This document shows positions 1-7,033 of a stretch of 13,355 nucleotides of DNA, in pieces. The notes under the pieces were generated by a model, which saw only the letters and a program-made list of their open reading frames with translations, was not told where the DNA came from and searched no databases. How positions within the stretch are numbered: the stretch's first letter is position 1; every line of letters begins with the position of its first letter. Source of the stretch: an uncultured Eubacteriales bacterium (GTDB lineage Bacteria > Bacillota_A > Clostridia > Lachnospirales > Lachnospiraceae); contig ONVT01000264.1 in NCBI GenBank assembly GCA_900321365.1, positions 1 to 13,355 on the forward strand, read 5' to 3'. Both the position numbers and the translations under genes were made by a program.

Positions 1-73
1 AGAGCATTATGAGAAGCCGTCCGTCAGACGCAAGAAAAAGTCTGAGGCAGCTCGTAAGCGCAAGTATAACTGA
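1..73 (+). CDS. rpsU: 30S ribosomal protein S21, C-terminal end (partial)
   Basis: The first 73 bases encode the last 23 residues of an open frame, entered at base 2, that ends HYEKPSVRRKKKSEAARKRK followed by YN and a TGA stop. This very basic tail matches the conserved C-terminus of bacterial ribosomal protein S21, a small protein of about 58-60 residues in clostridia. S21 sits in the 30S subunit near the 3' end of 16S rRNA and takes part in translation initiation. The start and the first half of the gene lie upstream of the window. A strong hairpin follows 13 bases after the stop, so the rpsU transcript probably ends there. The identification rests on recognition of this tail alone, but the tail is distinctive. 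Confidence 0.9.
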   Translation, partial: EHYEKPSVRRKKKSEAARKRKYN

Positions 74-86
74 TCCAGAGTGGTTC

Positions 87-123
87 GATGCCCCCGGCAG
101 CTAAGGCCGGGGGCATCTGTCTT
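87..123 (+). terminator. Rho-independent terminator after rpsU
   Basis: A perfect 12-bp stem pairs 87-98 (GATGCCCCCGGC) with 106-117 (GCCGGGGGCATC) around a 7-nt loop. It is followed by TGTCTT, a U-rich but interrupted tract. The stem is very stable and the tract mediocre, so some read-through into the phosphoesterase gene starting at 135 is possible. Confidence 0.8.
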
Positions 124-134
124 AGGCAGCGGAT

Positions 135-932
135 ATGGGAAAGATCAAAGTATCACGTTATCAGATAGATTATCCCGCCCGTTCGCGGGATGGCAGGTCA
201 CGGGCAAGGATCGCGGTCCTTGCGGATCTCCACAACGGCGTCTACCACTCGGATGTCCATACTCTGATCCGGCTGATCCGGGAGGAAAAGTGTGACGCGG
301 TTCTGTCCGCGGGGGACCTGGTGCTGATGAAGGGAGGCCATTATGCAACGGATCAGGCACTCAGGCTGGTCTGCACGCTTGCTAAGGATCATCCGGTTTA
401 CCTGATGAACGGCAACCATGAGACCAGGATGGAACGGCTCTTCCTGCCGGAGTACCGGCGCTATGAAAAGGCGCTTGAAAAAAGCGGGGTCTTCTGCCTG
501 CACAACGACAGCGCCACTCTTTGCGCGGGCGGCGTGAATATGCGCATCACGGGGCTGGAGCTGGACAGAAGATATTTCCGGAACAGGTATCACAAGAACC
601 TGAGCGTGGGGGAAATCCGGGAGCTTGTCGGAGAGAGAGGCAGAGACTGCTTCCAGATCCTGCTTGCGCATCATCCGAAGTACTTTCCCTCGTATGCCGC
701 CTGGGGTGCGGACCTGACCTTGTCCGGACACCTTCACGGAGGGATCGCGAGGCTTCCGTACCTGGGAGGCGTGGTCAGCCCGGACCCGGAACTGTTTCCC
801 CGGTATGACCATGGAATATACGAGAACGGCGCCGCAAAGATGATTGTCAGTGCGGGGCTTGGAACGCATTCCGTCAACCTCAGGGTCAACAACCCTCCCG
901 AGCTGGTCATCGTGGACATCATGGAGAAGTAA
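135..932 (+). CDS. Calcineurin-like metallophosphoesterase (YkuE/YaeI-like)
   Basis: This 265-residue protein carries the full set of two-metal phosphoesterase motifs. These are ADLHN (D31, H33), SAGD (D60), NGNHE (N93, H94), an AHHP histidine near residue 180, and SGHLHGG near residue 200. These residues bind the dinuclear Mn/Fe/Zn centre and the substrate phosphate in calcineurin-type enzymes. Relatives such as YkuE and YaeI usually start with a membrane anchor or export signal; here the catalytic fold begins directly after about 25 polar residues, so a cytosolic location is likely. The physiological substrate cannot be read from the sequence. The gene starts only 12 nt after the rpsU terminator and ends 2 nt before scpA, and its last codons contain the scpA ribosome site, which suggests joint transcription with scpA and scpB. 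The ribosome site before 135 is weak, so the start is a little uncertain. Confidence 0.88.
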   Translation: MGKIKVSRYQIDYPARSRDGRSRARIAVLADLHNGVYHSDVHTLIRLIREEKCDAVLSAGDLVLMKGGHYATDQALRLVCTLAKDHPVYLMNGNHETRMERLFLPEYRRYEKALEKSGVFCLHNDSATLCAGGVNMRITGLELDRRYFRNRYHKNLSVGEIRELVGERGRDCFQILLAHHPKYFPSYAAWGADLTLSGHLHGGIARLPYLGGVVSPDPELFPRYDHGIYENGAAKMIVSAGLGTHSVNLRVNNPPELVIVDIMEK

Positions 933-934
933 CT

Positions 935-1792
935 ATGGCTATCGAACTGAAGCTTCAGGCATTTGAAGGCCCTCTTGACCTGCTCCTTCACCTGATCGAA
1001 AAGAACAAGGTCAGCATCTGGGACATTCCGATCGCGCTGATCACGGAGCAGTACATGGAATACATCGACGCCATGACGGAAGCGCGGATGCAGATGGATG
1101 TCATGAGCGAATTCCTTGTCATGGCCGCGACACTTCTGGACATCAAGTCGAGGATGCTGCTTCCTGCGGAAAAGGATGAGGAAGGCGAAGAGATTGATCC
1201 CAGGGAAGAGCTGGTGAGGCAGCTTCTGGAATACAAGACCTATAAATACATGTCTTATGAGCTCAGGGAGAGGGAGAGCGACGCACAGGGAGTCTGGGTG
1301 CGCAGGCCGTCAATTCCCCGGCAGGTACAGCTCTACCGCGAACCCGTCGATCCGGATGAAGTGCTGGACAAGGCCGGAGTGACACTCCAGGGCCTGTACA
1401 GGATCTTTCAGGAGGTAATGAAGCGCAGGGAGGATCTGAGGGATCCGATCCGGGCCGGATTCGGAAGGATCGAGAAGCAGCAGATCGACACGCAGGAAGC
1501 CATCCGTTTCGTGGAGAGGTTTATCATGAACCGCCGCCGGTGTACGTTCCGGTCCCTCCTCATGCTCCGGGAAGGACGCATGTATACGGTGGTGACGTTT
1601 CTGACGATCCTGGAGCTGATGAAGAGGGGCCGCGTCTATGTAACGCAGGAGGACAACTTCGGGGAGATCAGGATCGAGGCAAATGACCCGTCCCAGTGGA
1701 ACGATGAGGGCGATGATCTGATGAGCGAATGGGCGGAGGATTCCGACCAGGCGGAAAGGAGTGAGCTGCCGGATGGGACAGCTGAAATTTGA
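935..1792 (+). CDS. scpA: Segregation and condensation protein A
   Basis: This is the kleisin subunit of the SMC-ScpA-ScpB condensin-like complex, which organises and helps segregate the chromosome. The N-terminus (residues 8-35) has the hallmark FEGPLDLLLHLI followed by the helix that contacts the SMC neck. Residues 75-90 form an acidic linker. The C-terminal winged-helix domain that binds the SMC head lies at about residues 185-250 and is preceded by a basic MNRRR stretch. The 285-residue length is slightly above the usual 240-260 because of an acidic C-terminal tail (residues 255-285). The start has GGAG at 923-926 with 8-nt spacing, inside the end of the upstream gene. The 3' end overlaps scpB, which is typical of this pair and points to coupled translation. 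Confidence 0.95.
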   Translation: MAIELKLQAFEGPLDLLLHLIEKNKVSIWDIPIALITEQYMEYIDAMTEARMQMDVMSEFLVMAATLLDIKSRMLLPAEKDEEGEEIDPREELVRQLLEYKTYKYMSYELRERESDAQGVWVRRPSIPRQVQLYREPVDPDEVLDKAGVTLQGLYRIFQEVMKRREDLRDPIRAGFGRIEKQQIDTQEAIRFVERFIMNRRRCTFRSLLMLREGRMYTVVTFLTILELMKRGRVYVTQEDNFGEIRIEANDPSQWNDEGDDLMSEWAEDSDQAERSELPDGTAEI

Positions 1793-2414
1793 GCAGAAAA
1801 ACGGGGAACTGATGACCGTCGAGGAGAGCCCGGGGCATGTAGGCGGAGACAAGGCCGCCCTGAAGGCTGCACTGGAGGCGATTCTTTTTTCCATGGGAGA
1901 CTCCATCGACCCGGAGACGGTCGCGCAGGCGCTGGAAGTGGGAGAAGAAGAGACCCGTCTGGTGCTGGAGGAGATGGCGGAGGAATACGAATCCCCGGAG
2001 AGGGGAATCCGGATCATAAAGCTGGAGGGACGCTACCAGCTTGCGACAAAGAAGGAACAGTATCCGGCACTGATCCGCCTGGTGAGGCAGCCGCGCAGGA
2101 TCAGTCTCTCCGATGTGGTTCTGGAGACGCTCTCGATTATCGCGTACAAGCAGCCCGTGACCAGGGCACAGATCGAGAAGATCCGTGGGGTGAGTTGTGA
2201 TCATGCGATCAACCGTCTCCTGGAATACGGACTGGTCTGCGAGGCGGGACGGCTGGACGCGCCCGGCAGGCCGATCCTGTTCGGGACGACGGAGGAATTC
2301 CTGAGGCATTTTGGGACAGATTCGCTGGACGACCTCCCGAGGATCAGTCCTCTGAAGGTGGAAGACTTCAAGGCTCAGGCCGAGGAGGAGGCGAAGCTGA
2401 AGCTGGATATCTGA
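1773..2414 (+). CDS. scpB: Segregation and condensation protein B
   Basis: ScpB binds as a dimer to ScpA and regulates the SMC ATPase complex. Tandem winged-helix domains can be recognised: KAALEAILFSMGD at residues 31-43, the basic RLVRQPRRISLSD stretch at 102-114, and the signature LETLSIIAYKQPVTRAQIEKI at 118-138, followed by GRPILFGTTEEFLRHFG at 165-181. The C-terminus is charged. The frame opens with GTG at 1761, but the purine-rich GGAAAGGAG (1753-1761) overlaps that codon and better serves the ATG at 1773. ATG 1812 is a third possibility and would remove a non-conserved 13-residue leader. With 1773 the gene overlaps scpA by 20 nt. The protein is 213 residues long, within the family range. 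Confidence 0.93.
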   Translation: MGQLKFEQKNGELMTVEESPGHVGGDKAALKAALEAILFSMGDSIDPETVAQALEVGEEETRLVLEEMAEEYESPERGIRIIKLEGRYQLATKKEQYPALIRLVRQPRRISLSDVVLETLSIIAYKQPVTRAQIEKIRGVSCDHAINRLLEYGLVCEAGRLDAPGRPILFGTTEEFLRHFGTDSLDDLPRISPLKVEDFKAQAEEEAKLKLDI

Positions 2415-2465
2415 CAGCGGGAATCAGAGATCTGTGCCGCCGGCTGCTGGCGGAGCGGTGGCAGA

Positions 2466-3470
2466 ATGGAGATTATGATGAAGGAACTGTATCGATTGAT
2501 CGATTCTCTTGACATGAACAGGAAACATGAGCTGGTCACCGTCACAGGCGGTGCGCATGCCGGCCTTAAGCTTCTGCTGACAGACGGCGAAGTGATCTGG
2601 AGCAGCGACCCGGCATGCAGTGACATCCCGGAGAAAGCCAGGCCGGAGTTTGTCTTCCGAGAGAGGCTGACACATGCCGTCCGCCTGGTGGTCTGCGGGT
2701 GCGGTTACGTTGGGCAGTCAGTGATCCGTCTGGCAAAATTCCTCGGATGGAACGTGACCGCGCTCGATGACCGTGAGGAATTCGTCTCCATGGCCCGACT
2801 GGCGGGAGCGGATGAGGTGATCTGCGGCCCGTTCGGGGAAACGATCCCAAAGACTGCCTCATACAGCAGCACCTGCTATGTGGTCGTGACAAGAGAGCAC
2901 CGGTATGACCGGGAATGCCTGGATGCGATTCTGGCAAGAGAGCCGGGATATGTGGGGATGATGGGAAGCCATACCCGCTCGGACCGGATGCGGCAAAGCC
3001 TCGCAGAATCCGGCGTGGACAAAGAGAAGATCGCGAGGATTCATGCCCCGGTCGGTCTGGAGATCGGAGCCGTGACGCCGCAGGAGATCGCGGTCTCGAT
3101 CATCGCGCAGATCATGCAGGAAAAAGCGAAGTTCCTTCAGGGGAGCGCATTTCCCCCGGATCTGATGGCGGCACTGAAGGAAGAGGGTCCGGACGGGAGC
3201 CATGCCATTCTGGCGCTGATCACGGCGCAGAGAGGTTCCACGCCCAGAGAAGCGGGGGCAAGGATGCTGGTATACCCGGACGGAAAAACCGTTGGAACCA
3301 TCGGAGGGGGCCTTATGGAGGCTGAGGTGATCCGCAGGGCGCTGCAGTCTCTGGAGGATCCTTCCTCCTTCCGTCCGTATACTATAACCATCGATATGTC
3401 CGGACGGCCCGGAAGTATGAAGGACATGGTCTGCGGAGGCGTGACAGACGTGTTCCTGGAATTATTGTGA
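2466..3470 (+). CDS. XdhC/CoxI-family protein with permuted domain order
   Basis: XdhC-family proteins assist maturation of molybdenum hydroxylases by binding and helping to sulfurate the molybdenum cofactor. Two modules are visible. Residues 72-215 form a Rossmann-type XdhC C-terminal domain, with GCGYVG (78-83), LDDREEF (100-106), YVGMMGS (162-168) and APVGLEIGA (194-202). Residues 245-334 form the XdhC/CoxI domain, with ITAQRGSTPREAGARML (252-268), GTIGGGLMEAEV (277-288) and a closing VCGGVTDVFLE. In the usual protein the CoxI domain comes first; here it comes last. No molybdenum hydroxylase or cofactor gene is in the window, so the client enzyme is unknown. Three in-frame ATGs (2466, 2475, 2478) compete. 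GGAG at 2468-2471 is spaced 6 nt from ATG 2478, which could therefore be the true start, giving MKELYRLID. The gap after scpB is 51 nt with no clear terminator. Confidence 0.82.
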   Translation: MEIMMKELYRLIDSLDMNRKHELVTVTGGAHAGLKLLLTDGEVIWSSDPACSDIPEKARPEFVFRERLTHAVRLVVCGCGYVGQSVIRLAKFLGWNVTALDDREEFVSMARLAGADEVICGPFGETIPKTASYSSTCYVVVTREHRYDRECLDAILAREPGYVGMMGSHTRSDRMRQSLAESGVDKEKIARIHAPVGLEIGAVTPQEIAVSIIAQIMQEKAKFLQGSAFPPDLMAALKEEGPDGSHAILALITAQRGSTPREAGARMLVYPDGKTVGTIGGGLMEAEVIRRALQSLEDPSSFRPYTITIDMSGRPGSMKDMVCGGVTDVFLELL

Positions 3471-3550
3471 AGCTGTCTGCCGCCTCGTGACAGCAAGTCA
3501 CACACTCCTCCGCCCTGCGGTTGTGGGTCTCCAATTTAAGATTTTATTCC

Positions 3551-3579
3551 TTTTCATTCTGAGCAGGGAACGCTATAAT
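3551..3579 (+). promoter_or_regulatory. Sigma-A-type promoter for the L,D-transpeptidase gene
   Basis: A perfect -10 hexamer TATAAT lies at 3574-3579. With a 17-bp spacer, TTTTCA (4/6 match to TTGACA) lies at 3551-3556. The start point would be near 3586, giving a leader of about 70 nt before the ATG at 3657. The preceding stretch 3471-3550 contains only weak hairpins (for example GTGAC/GTCAC near 3485-3500) and no convincing terminator for the upstream gene. Confidence 0.65.
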
Positions 3580-3640
3580 AAGTATCAGTATGCAGGGTCT
3601 TATCCGGATGAGGGAGAGGACCGGAGGTGTATTCAGGGAG

Positions 3641-3649
3641 AGGAAGGAG
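3641..3649 (+). promoter_or_regulatory. Strong ribosome binding site that sets the L,D-transpeptidase start
   Basis: AGGAAGGAG is 7 nt from ATG 3657 but only 1 nt from ATG 3651, and lies downstream of the frame's GTG at 3627. It therefore favours 3657, which also yields a cleaner signal peptide. Confidence 0.65.
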
Positions 3650-3656
3650 CATGGAG

Positions 3657-4460
3657 ATGAGGGAGCATGGAGTGAAGAAGAGAGTTGTTGTCCTGGTCAT
3701 GGCGTGTGTCATGATGTGCGGACTGCTTTCGATGCAGGCGGCCGCAAAGCAGGGAGATGAGGTTTATCAGACGGTTGCGGCGGCGATCGCCAAGGCGACG
3801 GGGACCGAAACCGTGAAGACGATCTGGTGGAAGGCAAAGGTGACTGCCAACCTTAAGGCAACGACAACGGAGACAGGCGCGGAGGTTAAACTGCCGACCG
3901 GAACCGAGGTCACCATCATCCAGAGGGATTATCACAAAGAAAGCGGTATCAGCCAGTGTCGTCTTGCCAACAATACACACTGCTATATTGCGAACCAGTA
4001 CCTGCAGATTACTGCGCCGCTCGCGACCGGAGCCCAGGGGGATTATTCCAAGGAGACAAAGGAAGCCTATGTCAACGGCCAGACCATCACGAGCAACACG
4101 GATACGATGCTCTGGATCAGTCTTGATAAGCAGAGGGTGAATGTCTTCAAGGGATCCAACAGAAACTGGAAACTGGTCAAGACGTTCAAGGCTTCTACGG
4201 GTATGGCGGATTATCCGACATTGGATCAGACATTCAAGAAAAAGTATGTTGCTCAGAAAAAGATGCTTGTCGTGGACGGTCTTCAGTACTATACAGTCTT
4301 CTATGGCAGCGGTATCCATAAATGGCCGGGAGGCGATATGGCCGCGTCCATCGGGAAAGTGCCCATGTCTCACAGTTGTGTCAGACTGAAAGGCAGCAAC
4401 GCGAAGTGGATTTTCAGCAACACGAATGTCCCGCTCAGGTCGAGAATCTGGATCTGGTAA
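3657..4460 (+). CDS. Exported L,D-transpeptidase (YkuD domain) with SH3-like domain
   Basis: Numbering is from the ATG at 3657 (267 residues). Residues 1-30 form a signal peptide: a basic start (REHGVKKR), a hydrophobic core and a small-residue end (MQAAA). Residues 57-120 resemble a bacterial SH3-type wall-binding domain. Residues 150-267 form a YkuD catalytic domain with an upstream histidine (H221 in GIHKW) and the active-site block MSHSCVRL, in which C241 is the nucleophile. L,D-transpeptidases use this cysteine to make 3-3 peptidoglycan cross-links or attach proteins to the wall, so the enzyme should act outside the membrane. The usual motif is SHGC; here the glycine is serine (S240). 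The other motif residues (S238, H239, C241, R243) are kept, so the enzyme is probably active. The gene has its own promoter and terminator and appears monocistronic. Other roles, such as L,D-carboxypeptidase, cannot be excluded. Confidence 0.85.
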   Translation: MREHGVKKRVVVLVMACVMMCGLLSMQAAAKQGDEVYQTVAAAIAKATGTETVKTIWWKAKVTANLKATTTETGAEVKLPTGTEVTIIQRDYHKESGISQCRLANNTHCYIANQYLQITAPLATGAQGDYSKETKEAYVNGQTITSNTDTMLWISLDKQRVNVFKGSNRNWKLVKTFKASTGMADYPTLDQTFKKKYVAQKKMLVVDGLQYYTVFYGSGIHKWPGGDMAASIGKVPMSHSCVRLKGSNAKWIFSNTNVPLRSRIWIW

Positions 4461-4493
4461 AAAAATGTATTCCATTAATTCCATAATTATAAG

Positions 4494-4523
4494 AAGGGCA
4501 GGCCTTTATGGCTTGCCTTTTTT
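4494..4523 (+). terminator. Rho-independent terminator after the L,D-transpeptidase gene
   Basis: The stem pairs 4494-4504 (AAGGGCAGGCC) with 4510-4520 (GGCTTGCCTTT), including G-U pairs, around the loop TTTAT. It runs into a T tract at 4518-4523, with more T-rich sequence (GTGTTTTTC) after it. The structure lies 33 nt downstream of the stop codon. Confidence 0.85.
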
Positions 4524-4541
4524 GTGTTTTTCACGTACTAT
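4513..4541 (+). promoter_or_regulatory. Possible promoter for the decarboxylase operon
   Basis: TTGCCT (4513-4518) and TACTAT (4536-4541) are spaced 17 bp apart; each matches the sigma-A consensus at 4 of 6 positions. The -35 would overlap the 3' arm of the preceding terminator. A promoter is expected between the terminator and the gene at 4585, and this is the best pair seen, but it is weak evidence. TCTAAT at 4563-4568 is too close to the ribosome site to be useful. Confidence 0.3.
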
Positions 4542-4584
4542 GGAATGTGGCAATTTTTGATTTCTAATTGATGGAGGTCTGAGT

Positions 4585-6015
4585 ATGAGCAATATAGCAA
4601 AAAGCAAGGCAGCTGAGAGAATTGCTGCTCTGCTTGACGAAAGCAGTTTCGTTGAGATCGGCTCGCTTGTCACGGCAAGGAGCACGGATTTCAACCTGAC
4701 AGATGAGAAGGCTGCTTCGGACGGAGTCATCACCGGATACGGCCTGATCGATGGAAACCTGGTATATGTTTACAGCCAGGATGCTTCCGTTCTTGGCGGC
4801 AGCGTCGGTGAGATGCACGCGAAGAAGATCGTTCGTCTGTACAGCCTTGCCATGAAGATGGGTGCTCCGGTGATCGGCCTGCTCGACAGTGCGGGCATGC
4901 GGCTCCAGGAATCGACGGATGCGCTGAATGCGTTCGGCATGCTGTATCGCAGGATGGCATTTGCGAGCGGCGTGATCCCGCAGATCACGGCGGTGCTCGG
5001 GAAATGCGGCGGCGCCCTTGCCGTTGCGGCTGGCATGAGTGACTTCGTATTTATGGAAGGGAGCAGCGCGAAGCTGTTCGTGAACTCTCCGAACGCACTG
5101 GCAGGGAACAAGGAAGAGGATACGGCAGGAGCCGGATTCCAGAGTGAGATGAGCGGACTGGCTGACTTTGTCGGAACCGAGGAGGAGATTCTGGCCCGGA
5201 TCAGGGATCTGGTATCGATTCTCCCGGCAAACAATTCCGACGAAGCCCCCCTGGGAGACGCGGAGGATGATCTGAACAGAGTCTGCGAGGGCATCGAGGG
5301 TGCCGCAGGAGACACCTCCATCCTGCTTGGCCAGATCTCCGACGGAAATCTTCTTTGTGAGGTCAAGGCTGCCTGGGCGAAAGAGATGGTCACCGGATTC
5401 ATCAGGCTGAACGGCGTGACGGTCGGCGCGATCGCGAACCGCACGGAAATCTACGATGAGAAGGGAGAGAAGAGCGCTGAGTTCAAACCGCTTCTGACCG
5501 CGAAGGGCCTTGAGAAGGCGGCCGGGTTTGTCCGTTTCTGCGACGCCTTTGACATCCCGGTGCTGACGGTTACGAACGCGGAGGGATTCTTCGCGGATAA
5601 GGAGAACGAGCTTGGGATTGCGAAGGCAGCCGCGCAGCTGTCCTGCGCGCTGGCCGAGGCAACCGTCCCGAAGGTGAATGTCATTACCGGCAGGGCATTT
5701 GGCTCCGGCTATCTGATCATGAACAGCCAGGCGCTCGGAGCGGATCTCACGTTCGCATGGGAAGAGGCGCAGATCGGCATGATGGATGCGAAGCTTGCCG
5801 CAGGCATCATGTATGACGGAAAGGGTGCGGATATCCTGAGCGAGAAGGCGTCCGAGTATGACAGGCTGCAGCAGAGTGTCAGCGCGGCAGCGGGACGCGG
5901 GTATGTCGATACCGTGATCAAGGCGTCCGATACCCGCAAGATGGTCATCGGCGCATTTGAGATGCTCTATACAAAGTCGGAAGAGCGCCCTGATAAGAAG
6001 CACGGTACGGTTTGA
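4585..6015 (+). CDS. Acyl-CoA carboxyltransferase subunit (MmdA / transcarboxylase 12S-like)
   Basis: This 476-residue protein has the two crotonase-like halves of biotin-dependent acyl-CoA carboxyltransferases. The N-half includes DGVITGYGLIDG (46-57), VYSQDASVLGGSVGEMHAKK (62-81), GLLDSAGMRLQES (98-110) and the first oxyanion-hole region LGKCGGALA (138-146). The C-half includes VLTVTNAEGF (326-335), the second oxyanion region GRAFGSGYLIMNS (369-381), GADLTFAWEEAQIGMM (385-400) and the closing GYVDTVIKASDTRKMVIGAFEML (439-461). Such subunits move CO2 between biotin and an acyl-CoA such as methylmalonyl-, malonyl- or glutaconyl-CoA. The protein is shorter than typical MmdA (about 510), mainly at the N-terminus, and its first oxyanion motif differs from the usual GPCAGGA, so the substrate is uncertain. 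GGAGG at 4573-4577 supports the start. It is the first gene of a five-gene Na+-decarboxylase operon and ends 10 nt before the OadG-like gene. Confidence 0.87.
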   Translation: MSNIAKSKAAERIAALLDESSFVEIGSLVTARSTDFNLTDEKAASDGVITGYGLIDGNLVYVYSQDASVLGGSVGEMHAKKIVRLYSLAMKMGAPVIGLLDSAGMRLQESTDALNAFGMLYRRMAFASGVIPQITAVLGKCGGALAVAAGMSDFVFMEGSSAKLFVNSPNALAGNKEEDTAGAGFQSEMSGLADFVGTEEEILARIRDLVSILPANNSDEAPLGDAEDDLNRVCEGIEGAAGDTSILLGQISDGNLLCEVKAAWAKEMVTGFIRLNGVTVGAIANRTEIYDEKGEKSAEFKPLLTAKGLEKAAGFVRFCDAFDIPVLTVTNAEGFFADKENELGIAKAAAQLSCALAEATVPKVNVITGRAFGSGYLIMNSQALGADLTFAWEEAQIGMMDAKLAAGIMYDGKGADILSEKASEYDRLQQSVSAAAGRGYVDTVIKASDTRKMVIGAFEMLYTKSEERPDKKHGTV

Positions 6016-6025
6016 GTGAGGTGAC

Positions 6026-6976
6026 ATGCAGATGAGAAAAAGAATTTACATGGCTCTGCTTGCCGCAGTGCTCACGCTCGGCCTCCCTGTCGGATGCATG
6101 ACGGCGTCCGCCTCCCAGACAGAGGCGAATGAATCCGTGCAGACGGAACAGGAGGAAGGCGGGGCAGCCGGCGAGACGGAAACGTCCCTTCTGGAGCCGG
6201 AGAGTGTGACGGGAGATACCTCCTTTGAAGATCAGTATCCGACAATCGAGGCACAGGTTGAGCAGCAGCTGTCCACACTGTCAAAACTGTCTGCCGATGA
6301 AGTGGAGGATATGATCAACGGCTACAACCGGCAGATTAACCTGTCGGTCCTGGACATTAAGAATTCCATGGACGATGCCTCGACTCTCACAGAGGATGAT
6401 GATGCGACCATGGCCATGGTCAAGATGCTCCGCAACTGGTATTCCAATATGGATTCCTGCGGTCAGTTCCTGGGAGTGAAGAGCTATACGGCTGACATGA
6501 CGGACCAGGTAATGACAATGGAGCTTGACGCGGAGTATGATACCGCGAATGAGAATAAATCAAAGATTACGGTTGAGTTTACCTATGATCTTGGAAGAAA
6601 CCTGACGCTTCTGAACTGGGAGGTCAAGGATTCCTTCAGCGCGAGCGTGGGCAAGGCCGGCATGAACACACTGATCGGACTTGGAACCGTTTTTGTGGTC
6701 CTGCTGTTCCTGACTTTCATCATCAGCCAGTTCCACTGGATTCCGGATCTGACTGAAAAGAAGAAGAAACAGAAGGAAGAGAGTGCTCCGGTGAGCGATG
6801 TGCCTGCTTCGGCTCCGGCACCGTCCGCTCAGGAGGAGATTGTGGAAGAAGTTGATGATCTGGAACTGATAGCGGTAATCAGTGCGGCGATCGCGGCAAG
6901 TGAACAGGCTCCCGCAGACGGATTTGTCGTCCGTTCGATCCGCAGAAGAAGCAGAAAGAGCAACTGGAGGGCATAA
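6026..6976 (+). CDS. OadG-like gamma subunit with large extracytoplasmic N-terminal domain
   Basis: OadG-type subunits hold the membrane and soluble parts of Na+-pumping decarboxylases together. The C-terminus is the recognisable part: DLELIAVISAAIAASEQAPA (278-297) followed by DGFVVRSIRRR and a terminal W-R-A, as in OadG/MmdD tails. A membrane segment at about 212-236 is followed by a lysine-rich stretch and an Ala/Pro/Glu linker. Unlike the usual subunit of about 80-120 residues, this protein has 316. The extra part is a signal peptide (about 5-30, with a possible lipobox-like PVGC at 21-24), an acidic low-complexity stretch (31-70), and a folded-looking domain (70-205) that would lie outside the cell. 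I do not recognise that domain firmly. GAGGTGA at 6018-6024 serves ATG 6026 or, with better spacing, ATG 6032. Position between the two carboxyltransferase modules supports the assignment. Confidence 0.78.
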   Translation: MQMRKRIYMALLAAVLTLGLPVGCMTASASQTEANESVQTEQEEGGAAGETETSLLEPESVTGDTSFEDQYPTIEAQVEQQLSTLSKLSADEVEDMINGYNRQINLSVLDIKNSMDDASTLTEDDDATMAMVKMLRNWYSNMDSCGQFLGVKSYTADMTDQVMTMELDAEYDTANENKSKITVEFTYDLGRNLTLLNWEVKDSFSASVGKAGMNTLIGLGTVFVVLLFLTFIISQFHWIPDLTEKKKKQKEESAPVSDVPASAPAPSAQEEIVEEVDDLELIAVISAAIAASEQAPADGFVVRSIRRRSRKSNWRA

Positions 6977-7033
6977 GCCGTCCGATCCGCGGATGGCGGA
7001 TCACTGAACAGAATGAATAAGGAGAATGCTAAG

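Noticed and set aside
2415..2465. Terminator between scpB and the XdhC-family gene
   Set aside because: CCGCC/GGCGG around 2438-2454 could form a short stem, but it is only about 5 bp and no T run follows.
3485..3535. Terminator after the XdhC-family gene
   Set aside because: The small stems GTGAC/GTCAC and CCGC/GCGG are weak and are not followed directly by a T tract.
3627..3656. Upstream GTG and ATG starts for the L,D-transpeptidase
   Set aside because: The strong AGGAAGGAG at 3641-3649 lies after the GTG and too close to ATG 3651; ATG 3657 has ideal spacing and gives a clean signal peptide.
3633..4484. 283-codon minus-strand open frame
   Set aside because: It is antisense to the L,D-transpeptidase, whose signal peptide, motifs, promoter, ribosome site and terminator are all on the + strand.
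4564..6027. 487-codon open frame on the minus strand
   Set aside because: It lies exactly antisense to the well-supported acyl-CoA carboxyltransferase, has no recognisable motifs, and is Arg/His/Leu-rich as expected from the mirror of a GC-rich gene.
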